Source of the DNA: Camelus bactrianus
Taxonomy: Eukaryota > Chordata > Mammalia > Artiodactyla > Camelidae
Direction of reading: 5' to 3'
Length of the DNA: 64,000 nt
NCBI RefSeq assembly: GCF_048773025.1
Contig: NC_133547.1
Location: 45,785,004 to 45,849,003 of the forward strand
Shown: one piece after another, positions 47,845-59,649 of the stretch
How positions within the stretch are numbered: the first letter of the stretch is position 1
Layout: each line of letters opens with the position of its first letter
The notes under the pieces: generated by a model
The model's database searches: none
What the model was told of the DNA's origin: nothing
The model's input: the letters and a program-made list of their open reading frames with translations, nothing else
Made by a program: the position numbers and the translations under genes

Positions 47845-47960
47845 GCTCTGTGATGCACTAGCTGTGGGGCACTTCTCTTCACGTTTCAGTTCCCTTGTTG
47901 GTAAAACCTACCACTCCGGGTAAGGACTGAACGTAAATAGCCTCACTGTGGCTGGGATGC
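47845..47960 (+). repeat. possible MIR fragment
   Basis: CTAGCTGTGGGGCACTTCTC and TTTCAGTTCCCTTGTTGGTA fit the middle of MIR. Confidence 0.4.
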
Positions 47961-49073
47961 AGCTGGCTGTCTCCTCCTACACCACCTGAGGCCTCAGTGT
48001 GGTGATCTGCAAAATGGGTGGGAGCTGGAGGAGAAGGTGGGTGTTCAGCTACTGTATCTACCATTTTACCTTTGGGAAAAGACAAGCAAGCTGCTGCTAG
48101 GGAAGGTAAAAAGAAAAAAAGGCTTCAGGGAAACATGAGTGACTCTGTTAAAAGCAGAGGCGATTTCCCTGTAGCTTAGGCAAGACAAGGAGGAGCGAGA
48201 TAACATCTCTCTCGTAACAAAGAGTGTAATCATTCCCCAAAGTGTGTCCTGTGACGTGTAGGGTTAGCACAACCAGGAAGCTCCAGGGTTCCACCAAAAA
48301 AAAGAGCTGCTCGACTGAGATGTGAAAACGTTACAAAAGCTTCCAACCAACGACCACCAACAGGAACATTCGATGTTGGGAACACAAGACAGAGCATTCC
48401 CACAACACAGATCACAGTTCATTCCTGCTCTGTGTCCTTCTGAGGAACACTGACTCTCTGCTCTGATGTGGATGAAGGATGATGTGCTGCTGCAGAAGAC
48501 ACAGGAACCCTGCGCATCTTTGCTTTAATTGTATGTTTGAATGTGTAACAGTAATTCTACCTAGTAATTATGTGCATGTGGGTACTTTAAAAATATAAAG
48601 ACAAGAAAAACACCAGGCCACATAAAAGATAGTCATTAATACCAATAAAATTATTAGGAAGTGAGAGCGTAAAAGCTGCAGTGACTTCACCTTTTTCTAT
48701 TTAAATCACGTGAATCAATTCTTTTCCACTGAAAATCCACAAGCTGAATTTTCTGAACCACAAGGCCACTCTTAACAGGATTTTTGCCACTTACCTTACT
48801 CTGAACATATCCTTCAAAAAAAATATCCTAGGCTCTGGAATAATTGAAAAATGTTATTCTAGTTAAGAAACAGAATCACCTAAGGCCAAAGCCAGATGTG
48901 CAATTTTCCACTCACTAGGGAAAAAAAATTTAAGATAATTATGAATGTAAATGCAAAATGTAAATGCTCATATATATATATAACAATTACTTTTGTTAAT
49001 TTCATTAACAAAAATGGCACACTTAGAGAGGAACCACCGAAGCGGGTGGAAGCCTGGGGGTGTTAACCCTTAC

Positions 49074-49481
49074 CCGGTCGCGAGACCCGAACAGCGGTCT
49101 GGCCGGCAGTGTCCTCCGCCCGTTTGTACCAGACGCCGCCGGGGCTGGGCAGCCACTCCTCCACGCGGCAGCTGTAGGTCCCGCTGTCCTGCACCGCCAC
49201 GTTCTGGATGAAGAGCCGGTACACGCCCGGGGACGGGCTCTCCACGTGCAGCCGGCCCTTCAGGTTGTTTTTCGCTGCCTGCTCTCCGTAGTGGAAGGTG
49301 GCATCGCGACTGAGGCGGGCCACGGTCTCCCGCTCCGGGTGGTTGGGCTTCCACACGAACCACTCCACCAACAGCTGGGAAGCGGCGCTCGTGCGGTTCA
49401 GGACCACGCACTCCAGCTGCACCTGCCGCATCTCCAGAACCGACAGGTTCCCCTGCGCCTGGCTGAGCTTCAGGCGGCTGT
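49074..49481 (-). CDS. IGSF3: IGSF3 exon, penultimate Ig V-set domain
   Basis: Exon of 408 bp with acceptor TTGCTTTCCAG and donor ACCGG|GTAAGG, phase 1-1. It reads DSRLKLSQAQGNLSVLEMRQ, LECVVLN, VEWFVWKPNHPERETVARL, VQDSGTYSC, then VEEWLPSPGGVWYKR and QTAVRVSRP. Both Ig cysteines, the tryptophan after them and the D-S-G-x-Y-x-C motif are intact. Sequons NLS and NRT are present. The exon is strikingly CpG-rich compared with its introns. In-frame joining to both neighbours restores Asp codons (PG|D, P|DAAL). Confidence 0.96.
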
Positions 49482-50289
49482 CTGGAAAGCAAGGAAAGAG
49501 ATGTGGGCAACAAGAAAGCAAAGAGCCACTTAGCACGCACCCTTTCCAAGCACGCGTGACCAGGTGCCTTCCAAACACAGGAGGCCAGCAGCACGCTCAA
49601 TTAGCGGAGAAGCGTTTCTCAGACGTGCACCCTGCACGTTCTGAGCTCTTGATTACAGGTCTCAGTGCCTGAGTTTCAGGCACTTCACTGTTACAGTAAC
49701 AGCTGTCCCCTAATTTATTACCCTCATTAGTTCAGATGCTTAGGAGAGGACAAGCATGCATGGTAGGTGATTGCACATCCAGTGACAGCAGACCATGAAG
49801 AATATGGCCGACTGGATGGGGTGGCCAGTAAGGAAAGGAAAGGGCATGGTGAGAGCCCGGCTCAAAGCAAGAGCAAATTCTTCAAACTGACCACATGAAG
49901 GCTAGAACATGCTGGGCTGTCAACCTCAAAAGAACTGCAGGGAAAACCCAACTTAATATGTTCTCGAGCTGGCCCGAAGAATTGTGGTTCTTACTTTCTC
50001 TACCAAAAAAAAAAAAAAACAACACAAAAACCCATGTGGGTTCCCTCTCAAGGCAGGAGCAGAATTGATCTGCCATCAGTAAAGACTGATATTGATGGTG
50101 GTTTGAAACCTCAGCCAATCAGATTCTTCTCCAGAGAAAAAGTGTCATTAACCACAGTATGTCCTGATAGCACATTTGCATTTTCATAAAAGGCCCGAAG
50201 GAGCCTCTCTGGACCAGAGGGGTTGAAAAGCTATGAAACTGTAAATGCACAGAACCCCTCCTGAGTGATACCTGAGAAGGGGGTGGGCC

Positions 50290-50560
50290 ATGTACTTTCA
50301 CTTTTCACTTCTCCACCTCAGTACTGCCAGAATGTTTTATAATGCACATGATTACTTCTATAATAAAAGATCAAAAAAATTTTTAAAAAAACAACAGAGA
50401 ATATATTTTAAATAATCAGTCTCTCAAAATATACACATGGGAAGATGTTAACTCTGGTTGCCTCTGGTTGAAAGACTTTTTTCTCCTTTGTGCTTTTCTA
50501 GTATTTTCCAAAAGCTCTATAAATGTATGCTTTCTTATCAAAAAAAAAAAGGAGAGGGGG
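50290..50560 (+). repeat. old L1 3' end fragments
   Basis: AGAATGTTTTATAATGCACA, TTCTATAATAAAAGATC and TAGTATTTTCCAAAAGCTCT resemble old L1 3' ends. Confidence 0.4.
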
Positions 50561-51534
50561 TGGTGGAGAGGGGGAAGCGACAAGCAGCAGGGTAGAAAAA
50601 AACAATAAAAGAAAAACAAACTAAAAATCTCAACTGAAAAAGGGAAATGTGTTGCTTTAAACTGTCCTGTAAGTTTTCTATTTACAGTGTTAATATTCCC
50701 CATAAACAGAGATTTCACTACTGTGTTTTGACGAGGAGCCTTGTGCACTGCCCCAGTGAGCTCGCTGAAAGTCCGTAATCGCCAGTGGGGAAATTCCCGT
50801 GATACATTTAGGATCCACCGTGAACCTCTTAGTTTCAGCACAAGTGAGAAAAGGGAAAAGAAGGATGATGACTAAGAGGAAACACACGGTGGGGGAGGGG
50901 TGAACCCATCCTCCCAGTGGAGAAAACGGTCAGAACTAAAAACAGGAAGAACAGAAACCCAGCAGCACATCTGTGGGCCTCGGGGCAACCTTCAGTTTTC
51001 AAAAGCCCCAGGGACTGGCCTGAAGGCGGGATGTAGGTCACTGGAAATACCAACAGGAATCACTGAGACCAGAGCTTCCTATTTTATGCACCAGAAGGGT
51101 CGGCATAAAATGTCACCGCGAGGCCGATGAGAGTCCCTGGATTGGGGCAGTCTGAGAAATCCAACATCCTGAGAAAAGGAGGCACCAGCCCCACGGCATT
51201 CTGTGGGCCAGGCCACGTCTGGAATTCTGCATCTGGTTCCATTTGCTTATAGAATAAACTTTTCCTGAGGCCTCCTGGGAAACAAGCCGTGAGAACAGAA
51301 CGGTGAAGAACACAGGACTTGTGTTCACTCATGGGGCTTCCTGTCCAGTGAATCTGAACACATAATAACTTCCCATCCAGTGAACAAGTCCTGCATAATA
51401 ACCGATGATAAATGAACTTCCATAACTATAAATACGAACAAGTAGTTCATAATTACTTACGTATGAATAGGCATGCCAGGTGGTGACAAGCTACAAAGGG
51501 GGTGGGGAGTGGGGATACGGAGTGACTAGGGTGT

Positions 51535-51960
51535 GATTTTAGTTAAAGGAGCTAGGAACACCTCTCCAGAGAAGAAAGAGATAGATGGATATCCATGGTC
51601 AACATGTTCCAGGCTAAGAGAACAGCAAGTACGAAGGCCCTGGGTAGTCCAGGAAAGCAACCATTCATTCCTTTTTTAACCAATATTTATGAAGGGTGCC
51701 ATGCCAGTGGCAGGAGATACAAAGATACAGTCCTGCCCTTAAGTGCTTACAGTAGAGAAGAGAAGTAGGGATCCTTGGTGATACAGGAGAAATCAGAGAG
51801 GGCTTCCTGGAGGCGGTGCTGAGTGAAGTCTTAGGAATGGGGTGGAGACAAGGGAGAAGCGGCAGAAGAGGTGCATTCTAGGAGGAGAGGGCAGCATAAG
51901 CAAAGGCATGGAGATGAGACTTGGCTGGCAACATAGCATCCCACAGCCCATCAGGAAGTA
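51535..51960 (-). repeat. L2 relic pieces
   Basis: AACATGTTCCAGGCTAAGAG, GGCTTCCTGGAGGCGGTGCT and AGCATAAGCAAAGGCATGGA read as antisense L2, in two offset pieces. Confidence 0.6.
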
Positions 51961-52029
51961 CAGGTAGAGACAACAACAAACTGTACAGCATACAGGAATG
52001 AGGGATGAAAAGGGAGCTTAAGGACACAT

Positions 52030-52330
52030 TATGTGAGAAGTTCAAAGAACTAGAGCTTTTCCACAAAGAGAAGGGGAGACTGACAGGGGCACACAGGAGC
52101 TCCCTTCACATATTTGAAAGGACATAACTCAGACTAATCTTGGGTTGTTCTGGGGCAGACCTAAAACCTGAGAGGGAAATTACAGGGAGGGAAACTTTTT
52201 AACAAGCAAGGCTGCCCAAATGTGGAACTGAGGCCTGGGGAGGTAGTAAGCTCTCTGTTCCTGGAAGTATTCCAGCAGAGGTCAGACATCAACTGTCATG
52301 TAGCAGAATATGAACAGAATAAGGCTGCAC
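52030..52330 (-). repeat. possible L3/CR1-like relic
   Basis: CACATATTTGAAAGGACATA, AAATGTGGAACTGAGGCCTG and GTATTCCAGCAGAGGTCAGA resemble a CR1/L3 LINE 3' part. Family uncertain. Confidence 0.4.
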
Positions 52331-52691
52331 CCAACAGGGTCCAAGATGGGGTCAAGTGGTGATTCGGTTTGGAGACAGAAAGGGCTCAACCCCGGTCTGG
52401 GGTAGGGTGGTAAGGAAGAAGAGGGAAGCAGATGCAGGAAACCAGAAGATGCCTTCTAGGCAGGAGTCCTGGGTATGGAGCTGGCACTGGCCCGAGATCT
52501 AAGGTGCACACTGCAAACCCAGGAGGAGATCCAGGCACTGCCAGGGATCCTGCCTTGCAGTATCTTGGGAACCACAGCTGACCCTTGGGCCTCTCCCTGG
52601 TGAAGATGCTGTCCACAACAGGAGAGCCAGGGATGCTCCTCTGAGTTCACCATCAGCACCAGGACACACTAGGTCAAATGGGTGGGCCCAT

Positions 52692-52800
52692 GGTGCACGA
52701 GGATGATGCTCTACGTACTGCACCCACGGTGCACGAGGATGATGCTCTACGTACCGCACCCACAGTGCACGAGGATGATGCTCTATGTAATGTACCCACA
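52692..52800. repeat. 36-bp tandem repeat, three copies
   Basis: Units start at 52692, 52728 and 52764, each GTGCACGAGGATGATGCTCT followed by a variable ACGTACTGCACCCAC-like part. Copies one and two differ at few sites and copy three is more diverged. It lies about 88 bp inside the IGSF3 intron from donor 52887. Confidence 0.95.
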
Positions 52801-52887
52801 TCCAGGGTGGACCCTGCAGAGCCCCGCACCCCCCAGAGGCAGTCTCCCAGCCAACTGGCTCAGGCTAGCGGCGTCCTCTGTCCTTAC

Positions 52888-53298
52888 CTGGCTGCTTCAC
52901 GGTGACTTCTGTGCGCCCTGAAACCTCCTCTGCCAGCTTGTACCAGGCATAGTTGGGGCTCAGCAGCCACTCCTCCACGTGGCAGTAGTAGCTGCCGCTG
53001 TCGCTGACCTCAGCTCTCTGGACAGTGAGGCTGAACAGGCCCCCGGACACATGCCTCTCAAACTGCAGCCTGGCCCTCAGGCCCTCCTCCTCCGCGTAGG
53101 TGCCGTACTCAAAGGCGGAGCTGTGGGTGGTTTTGAGGATGAGCTTGCCGTCGGCGTCCGAGGGCTTGTGGACATACCAGAGCACGGCGAAGTGGGAGTT
53201 CTGGCTGGTCTGGGACTTGACTGAGCAGTTCAGCTGGATGGGTCTGTTCTCCACCAGGGTGAGGGTCCTCTTGGATTTGCTCACCTGCAACTTTGTCA
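52888..53298 (-). CDS. IGSF3: IGSF3 exon, antepenultimate Ig V-set domain
   Basis: Exon of 411 bp with acceptor TTTCCTTTGCAG and donor CCAG|GTAAGG, phase 1-1. It encodes TKLQVSKSKRTLTLVENRP, LNCSVKS, VLWYVHKPSDADGKLIL, then DSGSYYC and VEEWLLSPNYAWYKLAEE, ending EVTVKQP. The Ig cysteine pair, core Trp and NCS sequon are kept. The sequence agrees closely with remembered human IGSF3. The preceding exon is not in the window: no Ig-like minus-strand frame occurs between 53299 and 64000. Confidence 0.96.
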
Positions 53299-53559
53299 CT
53301 GCAAAGGAAAAGGGGGCGCCTCAGCAGACTCACAGCATCACTACACATTCCTACAAGCGGGGCCGTCCCAAATCCCGCCTCCAGGCTGCCTGCTCGGTTT
53401 TGCCCAGCTCAGTTCCTAGAGGACTGAACACTGATGGGCGTCCTCCAAAGGCATGAGGACAGCGGCACAGAACCAACTGCACCCCAAACATCCCTCCATC
53501 TGTTTCCTCCCTGCCTCACCCCAGCTTAGGTCCTCCCCATCTCTCCTGGTCTCCTGCCT

Positions 53560-53640
53560 GCTCCCCCCACCATCACATGGCCTCTGGGGGGAATCCAGCT
53601 GAAACACACACCTGCCCATATCATCCCCCTAGTTGCAAAG
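53560..53640 (+). repeat. L2 relic, left part
   Basis: CCCATATCATCCCCCTAGTT matches the L2 segment that should be followed by AATGGCTTCC; it is cut by the L1 on the right. Confidence 0.6.
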
Positions 53641-53651
53641 TTTAATGGCTC

Positions 53652-54614
53652 CAAAATATGCAAACAAACATCTCATACAGTTTAATAATAAATAAAAAAA
53701 CTCAATCGAAAAATGGGCAGAAGTCCTAAATAGACACTTTTCCAAAGAAGACATACAGACAGGCCAGTAAGCACATGAGAAGATGCTCAACATCACCAAT
53801 TATTATAGAAACACAGATCAAAACTACAATGAGGTATCACCTCACACCAGTCAGAATGGCCATCATTCAAAATTCTACAAATGACCAAAGCTAGAGAGGG
53901 TGTGAAGGGAACCCTCCTACACTGTTGGTGGGAAAGCAAATGGGTGCAGCCACTATGGAAAACAGTATGGAGATTCCTTAAACTAAAAAAAGTTACCATA
54001 TAAGCCAACAATCCCTCTCCCGGGCATATATCTGGAAAAAATTTTGAAAAGATGCATGCACCCCAATGTTCACAGCAGCACTATTTACAATAGCCAAGAC
54101 ATGGAAGCAACCTAAATGCCCATCGACAATGACTAGATACAGATGTGGTGTATGTATATAATGAAGTATTTCTCAGCCATAAAAAAGAATGAAATCATCT
54201 CATTTGCAGCAACATGGATGGAACTACAGATTATTATATTAAGTAAAGGATATCAGACAGAGAAAGACAAATATCATATGTTATCACTTATATGTGGAAT
54301 CTGAAAAAAAATGATACAGATGAACTTATTTACAAACCAGAAATAGACTCACAGACATAGTAAATAAACTTATGATTACCAAAAGAGAAAGGAGGGGAGG
54401 GATAAATTAGGAGTTTGGGGTTATCATATATACACTACTATATACAAAATAAATAACAAGAACCTACTGTATAGCACAGGGAACTATATTCAGTATCTCG
54501 TAATAACCTGTAATGGAAAGGAATCTGAAAAAGTGATTACTGAATCACTTTGCTATGTACCTGAAACTGAAACAACATTGTAAATCAACTTCAATTTAAA
54601 AAAAATTTTTTAAA
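53652..54614 (+). mobile_element. 5'-truncated L1 with 11-bp target duplication
   Basis: Begins in ORF2 (ACTCAATCGAAAAATGGGCA) and ends at TGTAAATCAACTTCAATTTA plus A-rich tail. TTTAATGGCTC occurs at 53641-53651 and again at 54615-54625, marking the exact insertion point inside an L2. Frames are broken. Confidence 0.93.
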
Positions 54615-54625
54615 TTTAATGGCTC

Positions 54626-55065
54626 TCAACTGCTTATAGATTATAAAGAAAAAAAATTCCTTTCACAGTACAAAGTCCCTCCGGGATCCGGCCCTCACCC
54701 TACTGTCCTCACTCAGGTCCACGCCCTATCCCTCACACCCACACCACGTCTCCCCATGCAGTTTCTCCCTAAGCTCTGGTCTGCTCAGCTGTCCCCTCTA
54801 TCTGTCTCCTACCATCTCCCCTCTGACCCTGCTCTCTACTCATCCTTGAGTCCTTCCCCCCTCACTCACAGCCTGCGGGGTCAGATGCCCCTCCCCTGCG
54901 CTTTCATCAGTATCCTTATGTATCTTCAGGCTGTTTTTCCTAACGTCTCACTCCCACCCTCGTCTGTGAGCCCCCCCGAGAGAGAACAAGCTTTTCCCGT
55001 TCTATCTGCAAATATTCAGAGTGCACCCACTCAGTGCTCTTCATGAGGCTCAGTGGTGGGGGTGC
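54626..55065 (+). repeat. L2 relic, right part
   Basis: CAAAGTCCCTCCGGGATCCG, CTCACCCTACTGTCCTCACT, CTCTGGTCTGCTCAGCTGTC and CCCACTCAGTGCTCTTCATG continue the L2 begun at 53560. Confidence 0.65.
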
Positions 55066-56969
55066 CCTGAAGAATAAATCCTGCCTGGGGACGTTCTCAT
55101 CACTGCACCCCTAGAGCCTGGGCTTTGGGAAGCACTTGATCAATGTTTGCTGAGATGTGTGAGTGGGTGAGTGATCGAGACTGGGCTGGAGAAACATGGC
55201 AGCAGGTGGTTAGAGGATGCTGAGGTGTTCTGCTTAAGGGAGAGGGAGGGAGAAGATGAAGAAGAAAACGATAAGCAACAGGACAGAACAGAGCCAACTC
55301 CAGCCTCCCCTTCCCCTCGCTATGCTGCTCCAAAACCAGAAGTGGAGGGCAGACTGCCGAGGGCCCCCTGCCCCCTAATTAATGACCGCACTCTCCTTTA
55401 AGGTGGCAAGAAGCCATGGTCTGATGCAATATATCTTATGAAGGTAATCTGAGATCTCACCCACTCCCTCATTATTATACTTGGCTCTGCTTCCTCTACC
55501 CACCGTCTGCCCCTACTGAAAATAAGAAGAAAAAAAAAAGGGAAAAAGTCACAATTTCAAGTTCCTCTTAGGGAGCTAATCACACAATCATCATTCCACT
55601 CTAACCGCTCTCTTGACACTTTGCTCTTTGAAGACCAAATCACTCAGCAGTTGAGAAAGAAACCCAGGGCATGGCACAGGGCAAGTGAGCTGGGCTTCCT
55701 CCAACGAGCCTGCCCAGAGTGGAGGCCAGGGCAGGTTGGCCGGGGCCGGTCTCCAGCATCCCTGCTGGTCAGTCTCTTGATCCAGACACAGGATTGGGCC
55801 TTCTCTGCCAGCACTAGCCAGCTGGCTTGCTTTGAGCTTGGTGTGGAAAGACAGCATCAAGGTCTGAGTCCCAGGTGCCAAGGCAACTGAAACTCCTGAA
55901 AGCTCCAGACTGTCACCTGGGCACTGGGTAAGGCACAGACAAAGGTTCTGAGTGGCTGAGTTGATTCAGCGAGCTGAGTACGGCAGAATCCGATACCCAA
56001 AACCATGACTACAAAAGCGACTCTGAGGCTGTGTCTCTCGTGCTAAGTCAGGTGACACTCTTCACAAAGGAAGCTGAACTCACACACCCAGAGACCTTCT
56101 CAAGCCAGCAGAAACGTACCCAGCACCCATCTGAGAGAAATCCCATGGCCCACGACCCCACCTTTCAGGTTTCATCTCTTTTTGGGGAAAAGCCCCATCT
56201 CCTGCCTTCTCCTTCTCTAAATCTACAAAGTCCTCAGGTCAGTGGGATCCGGGGAAGGCTTTACCGATAAGTCCCCAAGCTCTGGAAACTGGATTCCCAT
56301 TTGCTTGCCCGTCGACTTTTCAGATCCGATGCCTCTAATACTTAAAACAACCAGCTCCCTTTTCATTCCTTTCCAACCCAATTCACTGCATGCAAATGGT
56401 ATCTGTATCAGAGCAAATGATACCACCTGAATTATCTGGTTCTTGGCCAACGAAACTGGGTTGCTCAGTGTAGATTAGAAAGAGCTTTAAAATGTATTAT
56501 TAATTGGGCCCAGATTTATTTTTGCAACTGTTACTAAGGAAACCTCCATTGCTATAGTAACTGCATATGTTAAACTGGGTTCCTATGACTAAACTTCAAC
56601 TCAGTCACGTGGTCTGGGAACAAAAATCCAAGGAAGAGAAATGTTTCAAAGCATTTCCATTTTTTGTTCTCCTTTCCATGTCAAAATATTGTGAAGTCTT
56701 GAACAGCTTGAAAGAGAGGCATTTTTGAAATTTGGCGCATGTTTGATAAGGGGCGAGGGGTCAGCTCCTACTCTGTGCTCTGAATTTCCCCTCACATCTC
56801 AAGGACAAGGAGGACCTTTCCTGGAGCCCAGGGGAGACGGCAGCCCGCACGACTAATTAGGAAGCACTCCCACGTCCTGCCCAGCACTGCCCTGGGCGAT
56901 GTGTGGCCTGCCTGCTCCGCCTTCCTCGTGGGCTTAGGAGAGCCCAGCCCCCTTAAGAACTGTAGGTAT

Positions 56970-57090
56970 TTTCATCTGCAAGATGAGAACAGTCAGAGCA
57001 CTCACCTCATAGGAGGGCTGTGCAGATGAAAAGCAATGTTCTACAGAAAGTGTTTAGCACAGAGGCTGGTATCTAATCAACACAGCCTAC
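56970..57090 (+). repeat. MIR 3' half
   Basis: TTTTCATCTGCAAGATGAGA, ACCTCATAGGAGGGCTGTG and GTGTTTAGCACAGAGGCTGG match the second half of MIR. Confidence 0.65.
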
Positions 57091-57194
57091 ATTTTCACTA
57101 TTCCCCTTTCTTTTTGGTTTCCAGGCTCAGCCCCATGTTCAAAGCTCCATGTCAGATCAAACTGCCAAACGTAAGTGGCAAACTTGCTACTGGG

Positions 57195-57350
57195 AATAAC
57201 TGTCTATGGACTGGCGGCATTCGTGTCGCCTGGGAACTTGTGAGAAATGCAGACTCGCAGGCCCCGTCCCAGACCTCCTGAACCAGAATCTGCCTTTTCA
57301 CAAGGTCCCCAGGTGGTTCAACTGCCCCTTCAAGCCTGAGAAACCTTGGC
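57195..57350. repeat. MER5A (hAT-Charlie)
   Basis: GTCGCCTGGGAACTTGTGAG, CCCCGTCCCAGACCTCCTGA and CCAGAATCTGCC...GAGAAACC match MER5A well. Confidence 0.8.
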
Positions 57351-57498
57351 CTTGGCTGTGCCAGTGAATGGACTTAGGCCATAAACACAGAAGTGAAAGA
57401 AAGGATTCTGAGGACTGAGGCTTGGTTAATCCCCAACAGTGAGTCAGCGGGAGGAAAACGCAGAAGGAGGGGTGAGAGAGGCCATGGGCCAGGCCTCA

Positions 57499-57633
57499 CC
57501 TGCCAGCACAGGCCCCACCTGCCAGCTCAGGCCCCACCTGCCAGCACAGGCCCCACCTGCCAGCTCAGGCCCCACCTGCCAGCACAGGCCCCACCTGCCA
57601 GCTCAGGCCCCACCTGCCAGCACAGGCCCCTGG
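57499..57633. repeat. 19-bp minisatellite, seven copies
   Basis: Unit CACCTGCCAGCACAGGCCC, seven copies, with CACAGG and CTCAGG versions alternating strictly. The true period is therefore 38 bp. Located in an IGSF3 intron. Confidence 0.95.
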
Positions 57634-58269
57634 CCGCAGAGGAGCGAAGCTCTTTCATTATCCAACCTACCTGTCCTGCGGGTTCTGCTTTGTGTGTGCG
57701 CTTCTCACCCCAAACTCTTTTCTCTCATCAAGAAAGGGTTCCCTTAAACCCCGTGAGAGCTCTCTTACACGTGGCTACCTTATGTTGAAGTTAATTTTTT
57801 TTAAGGTTTTTCTCTTTCCTACCAAATCATCAGCATCTGAAGGGCAGAGGCGATGATGCAATCACCTGCCAAACAATAAACGGTTGACAGAATAAAGATG
57901 TGACTGAGCTTTTCTTGGCGGTACGGAAACATACAGGAAATTGTGACAAGGGGGAGAGAACATTTTCAACCATGTGTGACATCCGAGCGAGGGCCTGGAA
58001 AACAGATGAGTAGGTGTTTCCCGGGCAGAGCAGGAGAGAGGAAGGGCACCCCGGGGAGAGGGGACAGGTGAGCAAAGGTGAGAACATCTCTGTGCACCGT
58101 ATTCAGGGACGAGCAGGTGGTCAGGTGTGGTAGATGAAGTTGGAAAGGTGAGCCCCGACCAGACTGCAAGGGGCCCGGAGTGGGTACCAGCTCCTGACCA
58201 CCTGCGGACACGCAGCACCAGCAGCGCCTGGGGTGGAGACACTGACTCACAACCACCATGGCAGCGGCC

Positions 58270-58345
58270 CAGCGACCTGCGGCTTCACCAGCCCTCCAGG
58301 TAATTCTGATGCGCTGAGTTTGAGAAGCCACACGTGTGGCAGTGA
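58270..58345. repeat. MER5A half
   Basis: CCTCCAGGTAATTCTGATGC followed by GAGTTTGAGAAGCCAC matches one end of MER5A. Confidence 0.55.
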
Positions 58346-59509
58346 GGTGGCTGCAGGTAACTCTGGAGATAGCAGTTCCTGTGCAGCGATGGGAGCAGAG
58401 GCCAGAGGGTAGCAGATGGGCAGTGAGGGAGCAGGAGAGAAGGGAGACTCTGTTCTTCATTACAAGGATGTGACAATAAGCAGGATCATTAGGAGTAGAA
58501 GGGGCCAGTGGCTGGACAGCAGAGGTTTTTCTCATTGAGGGACGCAAACCAGCCAAAACTCTGGGAGAGAATGAAGACAGAGCTATGGGGAAAGAGTGTC
58601 TGTGCGTGCGTGCACACGTCAGTATCCCATCTGTCCTCAGAGGAGGAGGGGCAAAGGCACCTGCCAGTCAAGCAACTACTACACCCTCGAGTCCCTGCAA
58701 CCTAAACACCGCCCTTGGCCCCCTGCCCTCCCCTCCCCACGGTCATAGCCTGTCTGAGCCCCTCATCATCTCTTTCTCAAACCTTATTCTCAAGAGTCTT
58801 CCGGTCTCCAGCCTCAGTCCCACCAAGCTGCAAGGAGGAACTCGCTGCTACCAGCTTTAGAGCCTAGCAGGGCAGCGATACCCCGAGGGACACCGCAGAA
58901 AGCTGTGGGAGGTCTCTGGTGGGGGCGGAGGTGGGGGAAGTACAGAATGGACTAGAGCCAGCGATGACGTCAACCCAGCCTGGGACGACTCTGTGCAACA
59001 CAGCTCTGCCTTGTGTCCTGCATGACTTCGGAACCACATCCATAGAAGTGAAAACTGTCTCTGCACCTAGAACCTACTTTTCATTTTACTATGAACACTT
59101 TTTTTTTCTTTTGCATAGTTTTAACATATGCCAGGTAAATCAAGGGAGGCGTTTGCTTTGTTCAGCATTGTCGCAAGAGTTTTTCCCAGGATGTCAGGCA
59201 CTGGTCCAGAGGGTGGTGCTGCCCGGGAGCCAGAGGGGCAGGCTGGCCGTGCCTCTGCCCTCTGCAGCGTCTGCAGCATCGACCGTAGGGCTGAGCCTCC
59301 CAGAGCAGCTGGCCCTGAGCACTGACACGCTAGAACATATTATTTTATAAATTTCTCCTTTCCTCCACAATTGGGGCATTGTAACAACTTTTTAAAGATT
59401 AAGTGAGTGGGAATGTCATACTGTCCATGAATTTTATTTTACAGTAGTAGAGAGATGATTCTAAATTGTTATTAAAAAGAGAGCATATAATCTGAGGACC
59501 ATCTAAAGC

Positions 59510-59640
59510 CCTAATTGCTCAGTTTATTATTATCCTCAGTTCTACAAAGACACTTGCCCAAGGTCACACCGCTCGTAAGTGACAGAAACAGGACTGAAAC
59601 CCAGGCTGTCTGGTCTGCCTTTACTTTTCACCTTCACTAA
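59510..59640 (-). repeat. MIR fragment
   Basis: GCCCAAGGTCACACCGCTCG, GTAAGTGACAGAAACAGGAC and GAAACCCAGGCTGTCTGG are reverse MIR. Confidence 0.7.
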
Positions 59641-59649
59641 TGGTGACCC

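Larger units (their letters stand above)
44594..49073 (-). other. IGSF3: IGSF3 intron between the last two Ig exons
   Basis: Intron of 4.5 kb. An L1 lies almost against its 3' splice site, followed by a SINE, old L1 sequence and a MaLR LTR. About 46.2-48.9 kb holds only small MIR-like or old L1 scraps and short (AG)n and (GGCA)n runs. Confidence 0.85.
49482..52887 (-). other. IGSF3: IGSF3 intron between antepenultimate and penultimate Ig exons
   Basis: Intron of 3.4 kb containing old L1 tail sequence, L2 and L3/CR1-like relics and a 36-bp tandem triplication near its 5' end. About 50.6-51.5 kb shows nothing I recognise. Confidence 0.85.

Noticed and set aside
49070-49600. 176-codon minus-strand frame
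   Set aside because: Shadow of the IGSF3 Ig exon in another frame; the Ig cysteines, Trp and splice phases support the other frame.
52499-52801. 100-codon minus-strand frame with 12-residue repeats
   Set aside because: Produced by the 36-bp tandem repeat; the exon upstream reads into stops before reaching it.
57499-57633. Regular short repeats resembling a CRISPR array
   Set aside because: Units are directly adjacent with no unique spacers, and the host is a mammal. It is a minisatellite; the same holds for 52692-52800.
57393-57788. 131-codon plus-strand frame with PASTGPTCQ-like repeats
   Set aside because: The repeats come from the minisatellite; no start context, splice sites or family match.
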